Shown: positions 20,269-30,424, counted from the stretch's first letter. The stretch is 64,000 nucleotides of DNA from Balneolaceae bacterium (GCA_034521495.1 JAXHMK010000010.1:434001-498000), one strand, 5' to 3'. Numbers and translations: made by a program. Notes: generated from the sequence alone by a model not told the origin.

Positions 20269-20844
20269 ATGAACAAAACAGGTGCAACGGAACTTTTAAT
20301 CCGCCTTAAAAAAGGAGAAGAGGGTATTTATGATAAACTCTATCCGGTAATTTATGAGGAACTAAGGCAACTGGCCTATGCCCAAATGGCGCGTCAATCA
20401 CCGGATCATACACTGTCAAAAACCGAGCTGGTGCATGAAGCTTATCTGAAAATGATTGATCAAACTCAGATCGATTTCAAGGATAAAAGTCATTTTCTGG
20501 CCATCGCATCCCGCTGTATGAGGCAAATACTTATCGACTATGCCAGGAAAAAACATGCCAAAAAGCGGGGCGGAAAAGAGAAAGACAAAACCTATATCGA
20601 TGAACTTTTTAATGATCCAAAACATAAAGCCGAGGAGTTGATTAACATCGACTCCGCACTCAGCAAACTTGAAAAGCTCAACGAACGGCTGGCAAAAGTA
20701 ATTGAAATGAGATTTTTTGGTGAGATGACCATTTATGAAACGGCTAAAGCACTGGATATATCAGAAAGTACAGTGAAACGGGATTGGATGAAGGCCCGTG
20801 GATGGCTTTATAAAGAATTGAAAGGTCGATTTGAAGTTGAATGA
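20269..20844 (+). CDS. ECF-type RNA polymerase sigma factor (Acidobacteria/Planctomycete-type subfamily)
   Basis: 191 residues. Region 2 is visible as YEELRQLAYAQMARQSPDHTLSKTELVHEAYLKM with FLAIASRCMRQILIDYARKKHAKKRGG, a signature of the ECF subfamily usually found beside TPR-containing Ser/Thr kinases. Region 4 contains VIEMRFFGEMTIYETAKALDISESTVKRDWMKARGWL, a helix-turn-helix for the -35 element. No anti-sigma factor is adjacent; instead a protein kinase follows 69 bases downstream, which fits phosphorylation-based control known for this ECF group. Confidence 0.92.
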   Translation: MNKTGATELLIRLKKGEEGIYDKLYPVIYEELRQLAYAQMARQSPDHTLSKTELVHEAYLKMIDQTQIDFKDKSHFLAIASRCMRQILIDYARKKHAKKRGGKEKDKTYIDELFNDPKHKAEELINIDSALSKLEKLNERLAKVIEMRFFGEMTIYETAKALDISESTVKRDWMKARGWLYKELKGRFEVE

Positions 20845-20913
20845 GATGAGCTGTTTTACCTCTATTATCACGTATTTAAGAATGAATAACTGTAAATCCT
20901 GACTTGTCGAATT

Positions 20914-23646
20914 ATGGACAAACTGAAATGGGAGGAAGTAGAAACAATTGTAGATGATGTACTGCAACTCCCGGAAGATCAGCGACAGACATTCATCGAA
21001 GAACGCTGTAAAGATGATAATAAATTAAAGTGTGAGGTTACTGAGCTACTCGAATCCATTACTGAATCTGAGGGATGGTTGGAAAATCCAGAAGAATACA
21101 AAAGCGGGCTCTATGAAGAGATTACAAATGATACCGAAATTAGCGGCCCTGATCTGTCTCTGATTGATAAAAAGATTGGTTCGTACACTATCAAAAAGAA
21201 AATTGGCGAAGGCGGAATGGGTTCGGTTTATATGGCAGAGCGCACCGATGATGAGTTTGACCATCGGGTAGCCATTAAGATTATTCGCAAAGGATTTGCA
21301 AGCCGGGAAAATATTCTCCGCTTTAAACGCGAACAGCAGATTCTGGCCGGTATGAACCATCCGGGGATTGCCCGCCTTTTTGATGGCGGCGTTACGGAGG
21401 AGGGATATCCCTATATTATCATGGAGTATATTAACGGAACTCCAATTACGGAATACTGCAATCGAAACAGATGTACCGTTGATGAAAAAATATCACTTTT
21501 TATACAGGTGTTGGAAGCCGTCAGGCATGCCCACGAAAACCTGGTGATTCATCGCGATTTGAAGCCCGGAAATATCCTGGTTACCGATTCGGGTGATGTG
21601 AAAATTCTGGATTTTGGCATCTCAAAACTTCTTGAAGAAGATGAATCGCCGGTAATTACCCGAACCGGGGCTCGTTTACTCACCCTTAAATATGCAGCAC
21701 CCGAGCAAATTCGGCAGACAAATATCACAACCGCTACAGATCTTTATGCTCTCGGTATCATTTTTTATGAGTTATTTTCGGGGGAGATACCCTTCAATCT
21801 GGAAGACAAAACGCGTTATGAGAGCGAACAAATCATCCTGAATGAGAGCCCCCCCAAACCGAGCAGTAAAGCTACGTCAAATCATCAAAAAAATATCTTG
21901 TCCGGCGACTTGGATGCCATCGCACTAAAGGCCATTCGAAAAGAACCTGAAGAGCGATACCGCGTGGCAAATGAGTTTCTGAATGAGCTAAAAAATTATC
22001 AAAACGGCCTTCCTGTTTCAGCAAGAAATGACACGCTTCGATACAGGTCCCAGAAATTTTTAAAACGAAACCGCCGGGCCATAGCTGTTGCTGTTGGAAT
22101 TATACTTTTGATAATCGGCTTTGCTGGTTTTTACACATGGAATATTACCCAAGAAAGAAACCTGGCCAGGCTTGAAGCCGAAAAAGCGGAAAACGTAAAA
22201 AATTTACTTGTTGAACTATTCCAGGGAAACGATCCAATTACCGGAGATGGAGAATCAATAACGCTTGAAGAGTTGCTGGCAAGCGGTACTGATGAGATTA
22301 TAAACAGGGAGCTGGAGCCTCCAGTTAAAATTGAACTGCTTTTAACGCTTGCCACCATCTATCAAAATATTACAGAGTTTGAAAAAGCTCAGCAGTTAGC
22401 TGCCGAAAGCCTGAATTTAGCTCAAAAACATTTTGGAGAAAACTCAATACTCGTGGCCGATAGTTACATCAAACTCGGAGGATTGGAGCACGATCTCGGC
22501 AATTACGAGGAAGGCAGGGAATTTTTTTTAAAAGCTAAAAAGATATTAGACGAACAAGCATCAGAATCACATCCGCTGTATGCAACTCTTTATAACCACC
22601 TGGGCCATGCTGAAGAGCAATTAGGTAATTATGATTCATCGCACTCCTTTTTCAGGAAATCCATAGATGTTCTGAAAAATCAAGCTGCGGTCGACTCCTC
22701 TCTCTTCATTAGAGATATAAAAAGTTTGGCCCGGGGCTATTATCGAATCGACAATTATCAAAAAGGAGATTCACTTCTTTTAGAAGCTTTAGAGGCCAGT
22801 AAGAGTTTTCACGGGGAAGATGATGTAATTACCTCAAGTATTTTAGGGGATTTGGGCATGTATAAAATGACCCAAGCCGAATACGATGAAGCTCGAAACT
22901 ACTACAATCAATCTTTGCAAATTAAGGAGAAAGTATATGGCGAAGATGGTCATCCAAATTACACGGCTACCCTTACAAATCTGGGCACACTGGAAAACCA
23001 ACTTGGGAATTATGCAGTAGCCGAATCCTTGTTTATAAAAACTATGAATATTGATGAAAAGCTGTTTGGGAGAGATCATCCGTATGTAGCGATGTCGAAA
23101 AGTCATCTTGCAAGCATCTATTTTGAGTGGGAGGATTACGAAAAAGCAAAACGATATCGTGAAGATGCGATGGATATTTACCTGGATGCGTATGGCGACG
23201 ATCATTATTACTTGGCAGCGATGTATAAGAATTATGGCAAACTGCTCTCGGCGATGGGTGATTACCGACAGGCTGAATTGTATTTCGAAAAATCACAGAA
23301 GATATATGAAAATTACCAGACCACTCCGGATGACTCATTTGCAAAGTTGCATTATGAACGAGGAAAAAACTATTTAAAAAGAGAAGAATATCAATCAGCT
23401 GCACAGCAATTTGAATTAGCTGCAGAAAATTTCAAAAAGTCGGGATATGATGAATACATTCCTGTTGAAGTCAAATCGCTTCTTTACCTGGCAGTTAGCC
23501 ATACTGAGATTGGAAACCTTGAATACGCAAACATTCTGATGGACAACATTCGTACCAGAATGGATACGACCAAAGCATTAGCAGAAAGCCCTGAAATTGA
23601 TCAGTTGTTTTCAGAAACATATCAGAATGTAAGCAGCCAGTTCTAA
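20914..23646 (+). CDS. Transmembrane Ser/Thr protein kinase with TPR sensor domain
   Basis: 910 residues. A short N-terminal helical region is followed by a Hanks-type kinase domain: glycine loop GEGGMGSV at 98-105, Lys122 in VAIKII, catalytic loop HRDLKPGN at 213-220 and DFG at 233-235, all intact. One transmembrane helix lies at about 389-411. The remainder has at least seven tetratricopeptide units (kinesin-light-chain style, e.g. YATLYNHLGHAEEQLGNYDSSHSFF) that should lie outside the cytoplasm. It follows the ECF sigma gene and probably controls that sigma factor, based on the conserved pairing of the two families. Confidence 0.93.
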   Translation: MDKLKWEEVETIVDDVLQLPEDQRQTFIEERCKDDNKLKCEVTELLESITESEGWLENPEEYKSGLYEEITNDTEISGPDLSLIDKKIGSYTIKKKIGEGGMGSVYMAERTDDEFDHRVAIKIIRKGFASRENILRFKREQQILAGMNHPGIARLFDGGVTEEGYPYIIMEYINGTPITEYCNRNRCTVDEKISLFIQVLEAVRHAHENLVIHRDLKPGNILVTDSGDVKILDFGISKLLEEDESPVITRTGARLLTLKYAAPEQIRQTNITTATDLYALGIIFYELFSGEIPFNLEDKTRYESEQIILNESPPKPSSKATSNHQKNILSGDLDAIALKAIRKEPEERYRVANEFLNELKNYQNGLPVSARNDTLRYRSQKFLKRNRRAIAVAVGIILLIIGFAGFYTWNITQERNLARLEAEKAENVKNLLVELFQGNDPITGDGESITLEELLASGTDEIINRELEPPVKIELLLTLATIYQNITEFEKAQQLAAESLNLAQKHFGENSILVADSYIKLGGLEHDLGNYEEGREFFLKAKKILDEQASESHPLYATLYNHLGHAEEQLGNYDSSHSFFRKSIDVLKNQAAVDSSLFIRDIKSLARGYYRIDNYQKGDSLLLEALEASKSFHGEDDVITSSILGDLGMYKMTQAEYDEARNYYNQSLQIKEKVYGEDGHPNYTATLTNLGTLENQLGNYAVAESLFIKTMNIDEKLFGRDHPYVAMSKSHLASIYFEWEDYEKAKRYREDAMDIYLDAYGDDHYYLAAMYKNYGKLLSAMGDYRQAELYFEKSQKIYENYQTTPDDSFAKLHYERGKNYLKREEYQSAAQQFELAAENFKKSGYDEYIPVEVKSLLYLAVSHTEIGNLEYANILMDNIRTRMDTTKALAESPEIDQLFSETYQNVSSQF

Positions 23647-23747
23647 ATAGTTTTTATATTCTACGCCCAAAGATGGTGGCATGAACTTTTCACATATCTT
23701 GTAATTCACTCAGTTAATCAACCCGATCTCCTGCTTGTTAACACGCA

Positions 23748-24233
23748 TCATTGAACATCATCGGGAATCATGAAAAGTCGTTCGTCAATTAGCTTCTCTT
23801 TGTACTGTTTTATCCGGATGTTTTCAAAATCGGGATGATTCGAATTCAGAACATAATTGTACTCCACAGGAACCACCACACTCGGTACTCGCAATACGGG
23901 ATTGGTTTTAGATTCAATCCATCGATCCCCATATTTCTGGGACACATGCCCATAAGGTATTTTGTTCCACCCTTCCGGCAAATCAGTCAAGGCCGGTGAA
24001 TCAACAAGAGACTCTGGAACTTCTGCCTGGAATACAATACAATGGCGCAGGTAAGAACGGTCGTTTGTCTGAACCAACATTTCCAAGAGGGACAATGACA
24101 GGCTCCCTGATGTATAAACGGCGGCGACTCCCTCGCTGTTAAACCGTGCCCCGAATAGCCTCGCTCCCTCGCCCGTAAAAGCAGAATCCTTATACTTTCG
24201 ATGACAAACACGCCATACCTTAACTCCACCCAT
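23748..24233 (-). CDS. RES-domain toxin (NAD+ phosphorylase family)
   Basis: 161-residue RES protein, normal for the family. The R-E-S residues are visible as Arg in GARFNSEG (preceded by the WRV start), Glu in SLLEMLV, and Ser in VPSVVVP. Characterised members deplete NAD+ by phosphorolysis or hydrolysis and arrest growth when the antitoxin is lost. The gene starts three bases after the stop of the upstream antitoxin gene, the standard order for RES/Xre modules. Confidence 0.9.
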   Translation of the reverse strand: MGGVKVWRVCHRKYKDSAFTGEGARLFGARFNSEGVAAVYTSGSLSLSLLEMLVQTNDRSYLRHCIVFQAEVPESLVDSPALTDLPEGWNKIPYGHVSQKYGDRWIESKTNPVLRVPSVVVPVEYNYVLNSNHPDFENIRIKQYKEKLIDERLFMIPDDVQ

Positions 24234-24235
24234 AT

Positions 24236-24670
24236 TTAAACGGTAATTCCGTGATCAATCTGATGAAGTGTACGTTCTACAAGCCGTGCCCCGGGTTCGG
24301 TTTTCATAAGCTCGATAGGCTTTTGATTGCCAAGCGCATAGTTTGGTTCTTTGAACCACTTGGATGCTTTTTCCATATTCCCGAAAACCCCGGCGGCCAA
24401 ATCGGTAAGGCGGGCAATGCGATAACTCCGTTCGGACTCATCGGCGGGGAGAACGGCTTCTTTTCGGCGACGATCTATCGTTCTTGGAGAAATAGTGAGT
24501 AATTGTGAAAGTTCTTTTTTTGATATGTTTAACCGGGTTTGGATAGTTTTCAGGATATCGGTAGCCAGCCCGTTCCGGATATTTGCCGCTGCCGTTGAAA
24601 GATCCCAGGCAACATAAGGTTCTTCCACTTTGTTGCTTTTGTTTTTATTGGCTTGATTCTCTTTTTCCAT
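24236..24670 (-). CDS. Xre/MbcA/ParS-type antitoxin
   Basis: 144 residues with an N-terminal charged tail, a helix-turn-helix (LNISKKELSQLLTISPRTIDRRRKE at about 48-72) and a C-terminal toxin-binding domain of DUF2384 type (about 85-140, VFGNMEKASKWFKEPNYALGNQKPIELM with terminal LHQIDHGI). It would neutralise the RES toxin directly and autoregulate the operon from the short AT-rich region at 24671-24854, which also has to hold the promoter of the divergent deoC gene. Confidence 0.9.
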   Translation of the reverse strand: MEKENQANKNKSNKVEEPYVAWDLSTAAANIRNGLATDILKTIQTRLNISKKELSQLLTISPRTIDRRRKEAVLPADESERSYRIARLTDLAAGVFGNMEKASKWFKEPNYALGNQKPIELMKTEPGARLVERTLHQIDHGITV

Positions 24671-24854
24671 TGGTTTCTGTTTAAAAAGATATAAATTACG
24701 CCATATTGCTTATATAACTACGCCAAATTACTCAATCTCTAAAATTTTTCCAAGCTTTTTCGCGAAATTGATTATCCGTACCTTGAATTAGTATATATAA
24801 TTGAAGTCGAAAATGATTTTATTCGTCTCAATAAATTGAAACTTCACAATATCG

Positions 24855-25763
24855 ATGAGTACAAATACTATTCCCGATTTCAATCAAACCATTCCGATTG
24901 ACCAGATTGGCGTGGAAGAACGTGTTGCCCGCCTGAACTCAAGAAGCATCAAAAAAGAATCGAAAGTCCAGGGGCTAAAACTTGCTCTGAGCATGATTGA
25001 CCTCACAACTCTCGAGGGAAAAGACTCCGAAGGGAAAGTAATTCAACTCTGCAGCAAGGCAAAGAAACCCCATGCCAGCATGCCCGATCTGCCAACAGTT
25101 GCAGCGGTTTGTGTCTATCCGAATATGGTGGCAACGGCCAAAAAAGCTCTCAAAGGTTCAAATATCAATGTTGCCAGTGTTGCTACGGCATTTCCAAGTG
25201 GTATGGCCCAACTTCAGGTAAAGTTGGATGAAACAAAATTTGCTGTGGACCAGGGAGCCGATGAAGTGGATATGGTAATCTCTCGCGGTGAGTTTTTAAA
25301 AGGAAATTACAATTTTGTGTTTGATGAAATAGCAGCCGTCAAAGAAGCTTGTGGCAATGCTCACCTGAAGGTCATTTTAGAAACAGGAGAACTCGAAACC
25401 TACGAAAATGTTCGAAAAGCCAGTGATATTGCGATGCATGCGGGTGCTGATTTTATTAAAACTTCAACTGGAAAAGTTTCTCCAGCGGCCACCCAACCTG
25501 TTACACTCGTGATGTTGGAAGCGATCCGTGATTTTTATCGGGAGACAGGGAATATGATCGGGATGAAACCGGCAGGTGGTATTCGCAAAGCAAAGCAAGC
25601 ATTGCAATATCTGGTTCTGGTGAAAGAAACACTTGGTGCCAATTGGCTTACGTCCGATTATTTCCGTTTTGGGGCCAGTTCCCTGGCAAATGACTTGCTG
25701 ATGCAAATTGTTAAACAGGAAACAGGTGTGTATCAAAGCAGTAACTATTTTTCAAATGATTAA
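24855..25763 (+). CDS. deoC: Deoxyribose-phosphate aldolase
   Basis: 302 residues; class I aldolase that splits 2-deoxyribose-5-phosphate into acetaldehyde and glyceraldehyde-3-phosphate. The Schiff-base lysine is in ADFIKTSTGK near residue 202, and DEVDMVISRGEF carries the conserved Asp pair. The protein is longer than E. coli DeoC (259) because of an N-terminal extension, typical of the form encoded beside aldehyde dehydrogenases. The two downstream ALDH-like genes would remove the acetaldehyde product, consistent with deoxynucleoside catabolism. Confidence 0.94.
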   Translation: MSTNTIPDFNQTIPIDQIGVEERVARLNSRSIKKESKVQGLKLALSMIDLTTLEGKDSEGKVIQLCSKAKKPHASMPDLPTVAAVCVYPNMVATAKKALKGSNINVASVATAFPSGMAQLQVKLDETKFAVDQGADEVDMVISRGEFLKGNYNFVFDEIAAVKEACGNAHLKVILETGELETYENVRKASDIAMHAGADFIKTSTGKVSPAATQPVTLVMLEAIRDFYRETGNMIGMKPAGGIRKAKQALQYLVLVKETLGANWLTSDYFRFGASSLANDLLMQIVKQETGVYQSSNYFSND

Positions 25764-26022
25764 ATTGCGTGGTGCAAAGACCTGTCAGAGTGCGATTGCT
25801 CCTGACAGAGTCTGTAGTTTGAATTGACGAACTCTGCGAGGACTAATCTCCAAAAAAAATGAAATAACTAAATAATATGGATGGATGGCGCAAGCGTCTC
25901 GCTTGTGCCTAACATTGGCAAAACAACAAATTAGATGCCTGGCTATGAGTATCTAATTGCAGTATGGTTGAATCTTTGCTACAATCAACAAACAACTGAC
26001 TACTCACAACTAACAAAGTTCT
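25764..26022. repeat. Intergenic hairpins between deoC and the ALDH gene
   Basis: Two inverted repeats. One has CTGTCAG pairing with CTGACAG across a short loop just after deoC. The other has GGCGCAAGCG at 25887-25896 against CGCTTGTGCC at 25900-25909, a 10-bp stem with one wobble and a 3-base loop. They may lower expression downstream of deoC or be REP-like dispersed elements. Confidence 0.5.
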
Positions 26023-27553
26023 ATGTCTGAGTCAACGAAAGAAAAATCAATTGATACAACAAACGGAGCACCAAAACCAACCTCTCCCAATGCTGATTTA
26101 AAGTTGGATTTTGCTTCTTTTTGGGAGTACAGTTCAGCACCCGAGAGCAGTGATTTCGTTGAGATCAGCGAGAAGTACAATCACTACATCAACGGAGAGT
26201 TTGTGGAGCCGGAGAAGGGTCGATACATGAAATCGATCAATCCGGCCAATGAAGAGATTTTAACAGAATTTGCCGAGGGAACCTCAGAAGATATTGATAA
26301 AGCCGTTCAGGCTGCCCGAAAAGCGTATGACAAAACATGGTCGAAGCTAAGCGGACGAGAACGCGGAAAATATATCTATCGAATTGCGCGGATGATACAG
26401 GAGCGATCTCGTGAACTGGCCATTACCGAAACCATGGATGGCGGGAAACCGATTCGCGAATCCCGCGATGTAGATATACCTCTCGCTGCAGCACACTTTT
26501 TCTATTATGCCGGATGGGCTGATAAACTGAAATATGCTTTCCCCGGAAGAAAACCAGAACCGCTTGGTGTCTGCGGACAGATCATCCCATGGAATTTTCC
26601 TCTGTTGATGTTGGCCTGGAAAATTGCCCCTGCCCTTGCGACCGGGAACACGGTTGTTCTCAAACCGGCCGAAACAACTCCAATCACTGCATTGAAATTT
26701 GCCCAAATTTGCAGTGACGCAGGTCTGCCGGACGGAGTTGTGAATATTGTAACAGGAGCGGGTCAAACCGGTTCGGCCATTGTTAATCATCCTGATGTGG
26801 ATAAAATTGCGTTTACCGGCTCAACCGAAGTTGGCAAAATCATTCAGAAATCTTTAGCCGGTACGGACAAGAAGTACACGCTTGAGTTGGGTGGAAAAGG
26901 CCCAAATATTGTTTTTGAAGATGCCCCGCTCGATCAAACCGTCGAAGGAATTGTCAACGCCATTTTCTTTAACCAGGGGCATGTTTGCTGTGCCGGATCT
27001 CGTCTGTTGGTTCAGGAAGGAATTTCCGAGCGTTTGATTCAAAAACTCAAAGACCGAATGGAAACCTTGATTGTCGGTGATCCGTTGGACAAAAATACGG
27101 ATATCGGTGCGATCAATTCCAAAGCACAATTCGACAAAATTAATGAATACCTTGAAATCGGAGTAAATGAAGGTGCCGAGATCTATCAAAGTACATGCGA
27201 ACTTCCGGAAAATGGATACTTCTGCCGCCCCACAATTTTTACCGGTGTTGGGACAGAGTAACCGAATTGTCCAGGAAGAAATTTTTGGCCCTGTTTTAAC
27301 GATCCAAACATTCCGAACTCCGGATGAAGCGATCGAAAAAGCCAACAATACACCATATGGTCTGGCAAGCGGAATCTGGACGGATAAAGGCTCAAAAATC
27401 TTTCAAGTTGGCCAGAAAGTTCGCTCCGGTGTGATGTGGTCCAACACCTACAACAAGTTTGATCCAACATCACCATTCGGCGGCTACAAAGAAAGCGGAA
27501 TCGGACGAGAAGGCGGTCTGCATGGATTGTATCCATACGTAAAATTGAATTGA
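26023..27553 (+). pseudogene. Aldehyde dehydrogenase with one frameshift
   Basis: The N-terminal 412 codons run in one frame to a stop at 27261, and the normal C-terminus (NRIVQEEIFGPVLTIQTF onward, ending HGLYPYVKLN) continues in another frame to 27553. At 27253-27264 the sequence GGGACAGAGTAACCGAAT needs two more bases, most simply a second AG, to give GTESNRIVQEE. The rest is a complete NAD(P)+-dependent ALDH: PWNFPLLM, TGSTEVG, ELGGKGP with the general-base Glu, and the nucleophile Cys in NQGHVCCAGS near residue 322. A dinucleotide slip or a sequence error are both possible. Confidence 0.85.
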
Positions 27554-27564
27554 ATGAGGAAAAA

Positions 27565-27637
27565 GTCATTCTGAACTTGATTCAGAATCACCGAACGATA
27601 TTTAAGTTTGGAGATTTTGGCTCAAGTCCGAAATGAC
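27565..27637. repeat. Long imperfect hairpin, dispersed-repeat type (copy 1)
   Basis: GTCATTCTGAACTTGA at 27565-27580 pairs imperfectly with TCAAGTCCGAAATGAC at 27622-27637. It contains the TTCTGA/TTCAGAA symmetry also seen twice at 30425-30539. It resembles small intergenic palindromic elements that recur in Bacteroidota genomes. Confidence 0.6.
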
Positions 27638-27672
27638 CAAAGAATTAATAACTGTTAACTGATCACTGAAAA

Positions 27673-28536
27673 ATGTCTGACAGACTCGAAGTTTTAAAAA
27701 CATATAAAACATACATCGGCGGGAAATTTCCGCGAAGTGAATCCGACCGAACCTATCGTGTTGAGAATTCAAAAGGAAAACAGATCGCAAATGCTTGTCG
27801 GTGTACTCGCAAAGATGTGCGGGATGCCGTTGTTGCAGCTCGATCAGCTTTTGGCGGCTGGAGTGGACGATCTGCCTACAACCGCGGACAGATTCTCTAC
27901 CGGATTGCCGAAATGCTGGAAGGAAGAAAAGATCAGTTTGTGAAGGAGCTTGAACTTCTCGGAACAAAGAGAAAAAATGCACAGAAACAGGTTGAACAAT
28001 CTATCGACCGGCTAATCTACTACGCCGGGTGGACGGATAAAATCAGCCAGGTTTTCGGAACGGTAAATCCTGTTGCCAGCTCTCATTTCAATTTCAGCAT
28101 GCCGGAGCCAACGGGCGTGGTCGGTATTATCGGGCCGGATGAAGCTCCCCTCCTGTCTATCGTTTCCCTGATTGCTCCGGTCGTTGCAGGAGGAAATACA
28201 TGTATCATTTTAGCATCCACTGAGAATCCGCTATCTGCCGTAAGTTTTGGCGAAGTACTGCATGCTTCTGATGTACCCGGAGGAGTTGTAAATATTCTCA
28301 CCGGCTTTCGGGATGAGATGGTTGAGCATCTTACCACTCATATGGATGTGAATGCTGTATTCAATGCAATTGACAATCCCGAAACAAAGAAACAATTTGA
28401 TGAAAATGCTTCTATCAGTGTTAAACGGGTAAAACATTATGCCCAACAAGACTGGAGTGAAGAGACCCACGAAAATCCATACCTGATTCTTGATTTTATG
28501 GAGACCAAAACCACCTGGCATCCCGTTGGAGCTTAA
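27673..28536 (+). CDS. Short aldehyde dehydrogenase-like protein lacking the catalytic domain
   Basis: 287 residues covering only the N-terminal half of an ALDH: oligomerisation strands and coenzyme-binding region (YYAGWTDKI, GIIGPDEAPLLS, APVVAGGNTCII, GVVNILTG). It ends before the region that would carry the nucleophilic Cys and general-base Glu. The frame ends cleanly with WHPVGA, so it looks like a bona fide short protein. Together with the catalytic ALDH just upstream and deoC, it looks like a split version of ALDH16, in which a second degenerate ALDH domain follows the active one. Probably a structural partner subunit. Confidence 0.8.
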   Translation: MSDRLEVLKTYKTYIGGKFPRSESDRTYRVENSKGKQIANACRCTRKDVRDAVVAARSAFGGWSGRSAYNRGQILYRIAEMLEGRKDQFVKELELLGTKRKNAQKQVEQSIDRLIYYAGWTDKISQVFGTVNPVASSHFNFSMPEPTGVVGIIGPDEAPLLSIVSLIAPVVAGGNTCIILASTENPLSAVSFGEVLHASDVPGGVVNILTGFRDEMVEHLTTHMDVNAVFNAIDNPETKKQFDENASISVKRVKHYAQQDWSEETHENPYLILDFMETKTTWHPVGA

Positions 28537-28553
28537 AAGTTAGAACTGTTTTA

Positions 28554-29147
28554 ATGAATCGACTCCTTACTATATTCATAACTCTTTTTATAATTACCGG
28601 TTGCAGCACAACCGAGAAAACCACTACTGACTCAACAGAGCCGTCATCCGAAGAATCTCCAAGCGAACCAATTTTTAACGTCGATCCCGAAGTTGTTGAA
28701 GCATACCTTGTCGAAGAGATGGATGAATTTGATCGGTTACTATTTGAAAACCGAAGTCAGCTGTCAGATCAATTTGCTTCCGTTGATCAGGAGATACCAG
28801 ATGTTTTTATGAAAGATATAGTACAGGAAGAGCGAGTTGTGGATCAATATGCCGGATTTCGTGTTCAGTTACTTTCTACAAGAAGCGTTGCAGAAGCAGA
28901 TTCAACAAAAGACAATTTTCGTGCCTGGGCTGATGAACATATCAAAGGATACTCGCCCGAAGCATATGTTACTTTTCGTCAGCCGTACTATAAAGTAAGG
29001 GTTGGGGATTTCCGGGATCAGCAAAAAGCCAATAATTTTTCAAGACAGGTAAAGGATAAATACCCGAGTGCATGGGTCGTTCACGATCGTATTGAACCGG
29101 ATTTAATTCCCGCTGATACGACGAATATTCAAAGAGTAGATTTATAA
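28554..29147 (+). CDS. SPOR domain lipoprotein
   Basis: 197 residues: signal peptide with lipobox FIITGC (Cys about 17), an acidic low-complexity linker, and a C-terminal SPOR domain (FRVQLLSTRSVAEADSTKDNFRAWADEH, then YYKVRVGDFRDQQKANNFSRQVKDKYPSAWVV). SPOR domains bind denuded peptidoglycan strands at the division septum or are used generally for cell-wall attachment. It follows the ALDH-like gene by 17 bases but a functional connection is not evident. Confidence 0.9.
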   Translation: MNRLLTIFITLFIITGCSTTEKTTTDSTEPSSEESPSEPIFNVDPEVVEAYLVEEMDEFDRLLFENRSQLSDQFASVDQEIPDVFMKDIVQEERVVDQYAGFRVQLLSTRSVAEADSTKDNFRAWADEHIKGYSPEAYVTFRQPYYKVRVGDFRDQQKANNFSRQVKDKYPSAWVVHDRIEPDLIPADTTNIQRVDL

Positions 29148-29295
29148 AATCTATAGACTGGCGGTCTTCATAGGCAGACATTGTATTTTTCTTACCAATT
29201 CAAAACGTTTTATCTAATACAACATAATTCGACAACATCTAATGTTGCATCAGCAATTAAAAATACAATGTCTCTGTGTTTAAACGTGGCTCTTT

Positions 29296-30390
29296 CTAAA
29301 CATTAAATCGAAATAGCATCACATCGCCATCTTTCACAACATAATCTTTTCCTTCCTGGCGCATTTTTCCGGCTTCCCTGGCTGCTTTTTCTGAACCCAG
29401 TGATACATAGTCTTCATAGGCAATTGTTTCTGCACGAATAAATCCTTTTTCAAAATCTGTGTGAATCACTCCTGCAGCCTGGGGTGCTTTTGTTCCTTTT
29501 TTGATAGTCCAGGCACGTGCTTCTTTAGGACCGGCAGTGAAATAGGTAATCAAACCAAGATTTTCATACGCGGAACGGATCAGCCTGTCTAAACCGGAAC
29601 GCTCAACTCCCAATTCTTCCAGGAACATCTCTTTTTCTTCAGGCTCCAGTTCAGCGATTTCTGCTTCAATTTTCGCACAGAACATTACAACGGTATCATC
29701 AAACTCACTGGCAATCTCTTTTACTGTTTCCACCCATTCATTGCCATCATTCACATCTTCTTCTGAAACATTGCACGCATACAAAATGGGTTTTTCTGTC
29801 AGTAAATGAAGATCTTTGTAAGTTTCTCTCTCATCCTGATCGGCATCAAACGTCCTGGCCATATTTCCATCACTTAAATGGTCGGCAAGATTTTTCACTG
29901 TATCATATTGAGCAATGATCTTCTTATCCCCACTTTTAGATTCTTTTTCAAGCTTCTCAACTCGCTTTTCAACAGATTCAAGATCCTTCAGTATCAGCTC
30001 ATCCTCAATGATTCTGATATCTCGTTCAGGGTCTACAGATCCTTCTACGTGGATAATATCGTCATCATCAAAACACCGAACAACGTGGACAATCAGATCA
30101 ACTTCACGAATATGTGAAAGAAAAGCGTTCCCTTTCCCCTTTCCTTCTGATGCACCTTTCACCAATCCGGCAATATCAACAAATTCAATGGTTGCCGGTA
30201 TTGTTTGTTTCGGTTCAACAATTTCGGAAAGCTTATCTAACCGTTCATCCGGCACCGGAACAATTCCAATGTTTGGATCGATGGTACAAAAAGGGAAATT
30301 TGCAGATTCTGCTCCTGCATTACTTAACGCATTAAAAAGTGTTGACTTCCCGACATTTGGAAGGCCAACAATGCCACACTTTAAACTCAT
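29296..30390 (-). CDS. ychF: Redox-regulated ATPase YchF
   Basis: 364 residues, Obg-related universally conserved ATPase. G1 loop GLPNVGKSTLFNAL at residues 8-21, G3 DIAGLVKGAS, and the non-canonical G4 NVSEED that makes YchF prefer ATP over GTP. The coiled-coil insertion (residues about 125-165) and the C-terminal TGS domain (KGTKAPQAAGVIHTDFEKGFIRAETIAYEDYV) are complete. It binds ribosomes and responds to oxidative stress. Convergent with the SPOR gene. Confidence 0.97.
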   Translation of the reverse strand: MSLKCGIVGLPNVGKSTLFNALSNAGAESANFPFCTIDPNIGIVPVPDERLDKLSEIVEPKQTIPATIEFVDIAGLVKGASEGKGKGNAFLSHIREVDLIVHVVRCFDDDDIIHVEGSVDPERDIRIIEDELILKDLESVEKRVEKLEKESKSGDKKIIAQYDTVKNLADHLSDGNMARTFDADQDERETYKDLHLLTEKPILYACNVSEEDVNDGNEWVETVKEIASEFDDTVVMFCAKIEAEIAELEPEEKEMFLEELGVERSGLDRLIRSAYENLGLITYFTAGPKEARAWTIKKGTKAPQAAGVIHTDFEKGFIRAETIAYEDYVSLGSEKAAREAGKMRQEGKDYVVKDGDVMLFRFNV

Positions 30391-30424
30391 ATTTTTTTCT
30401 AAAACTTAATCATTTCTTATTGAA

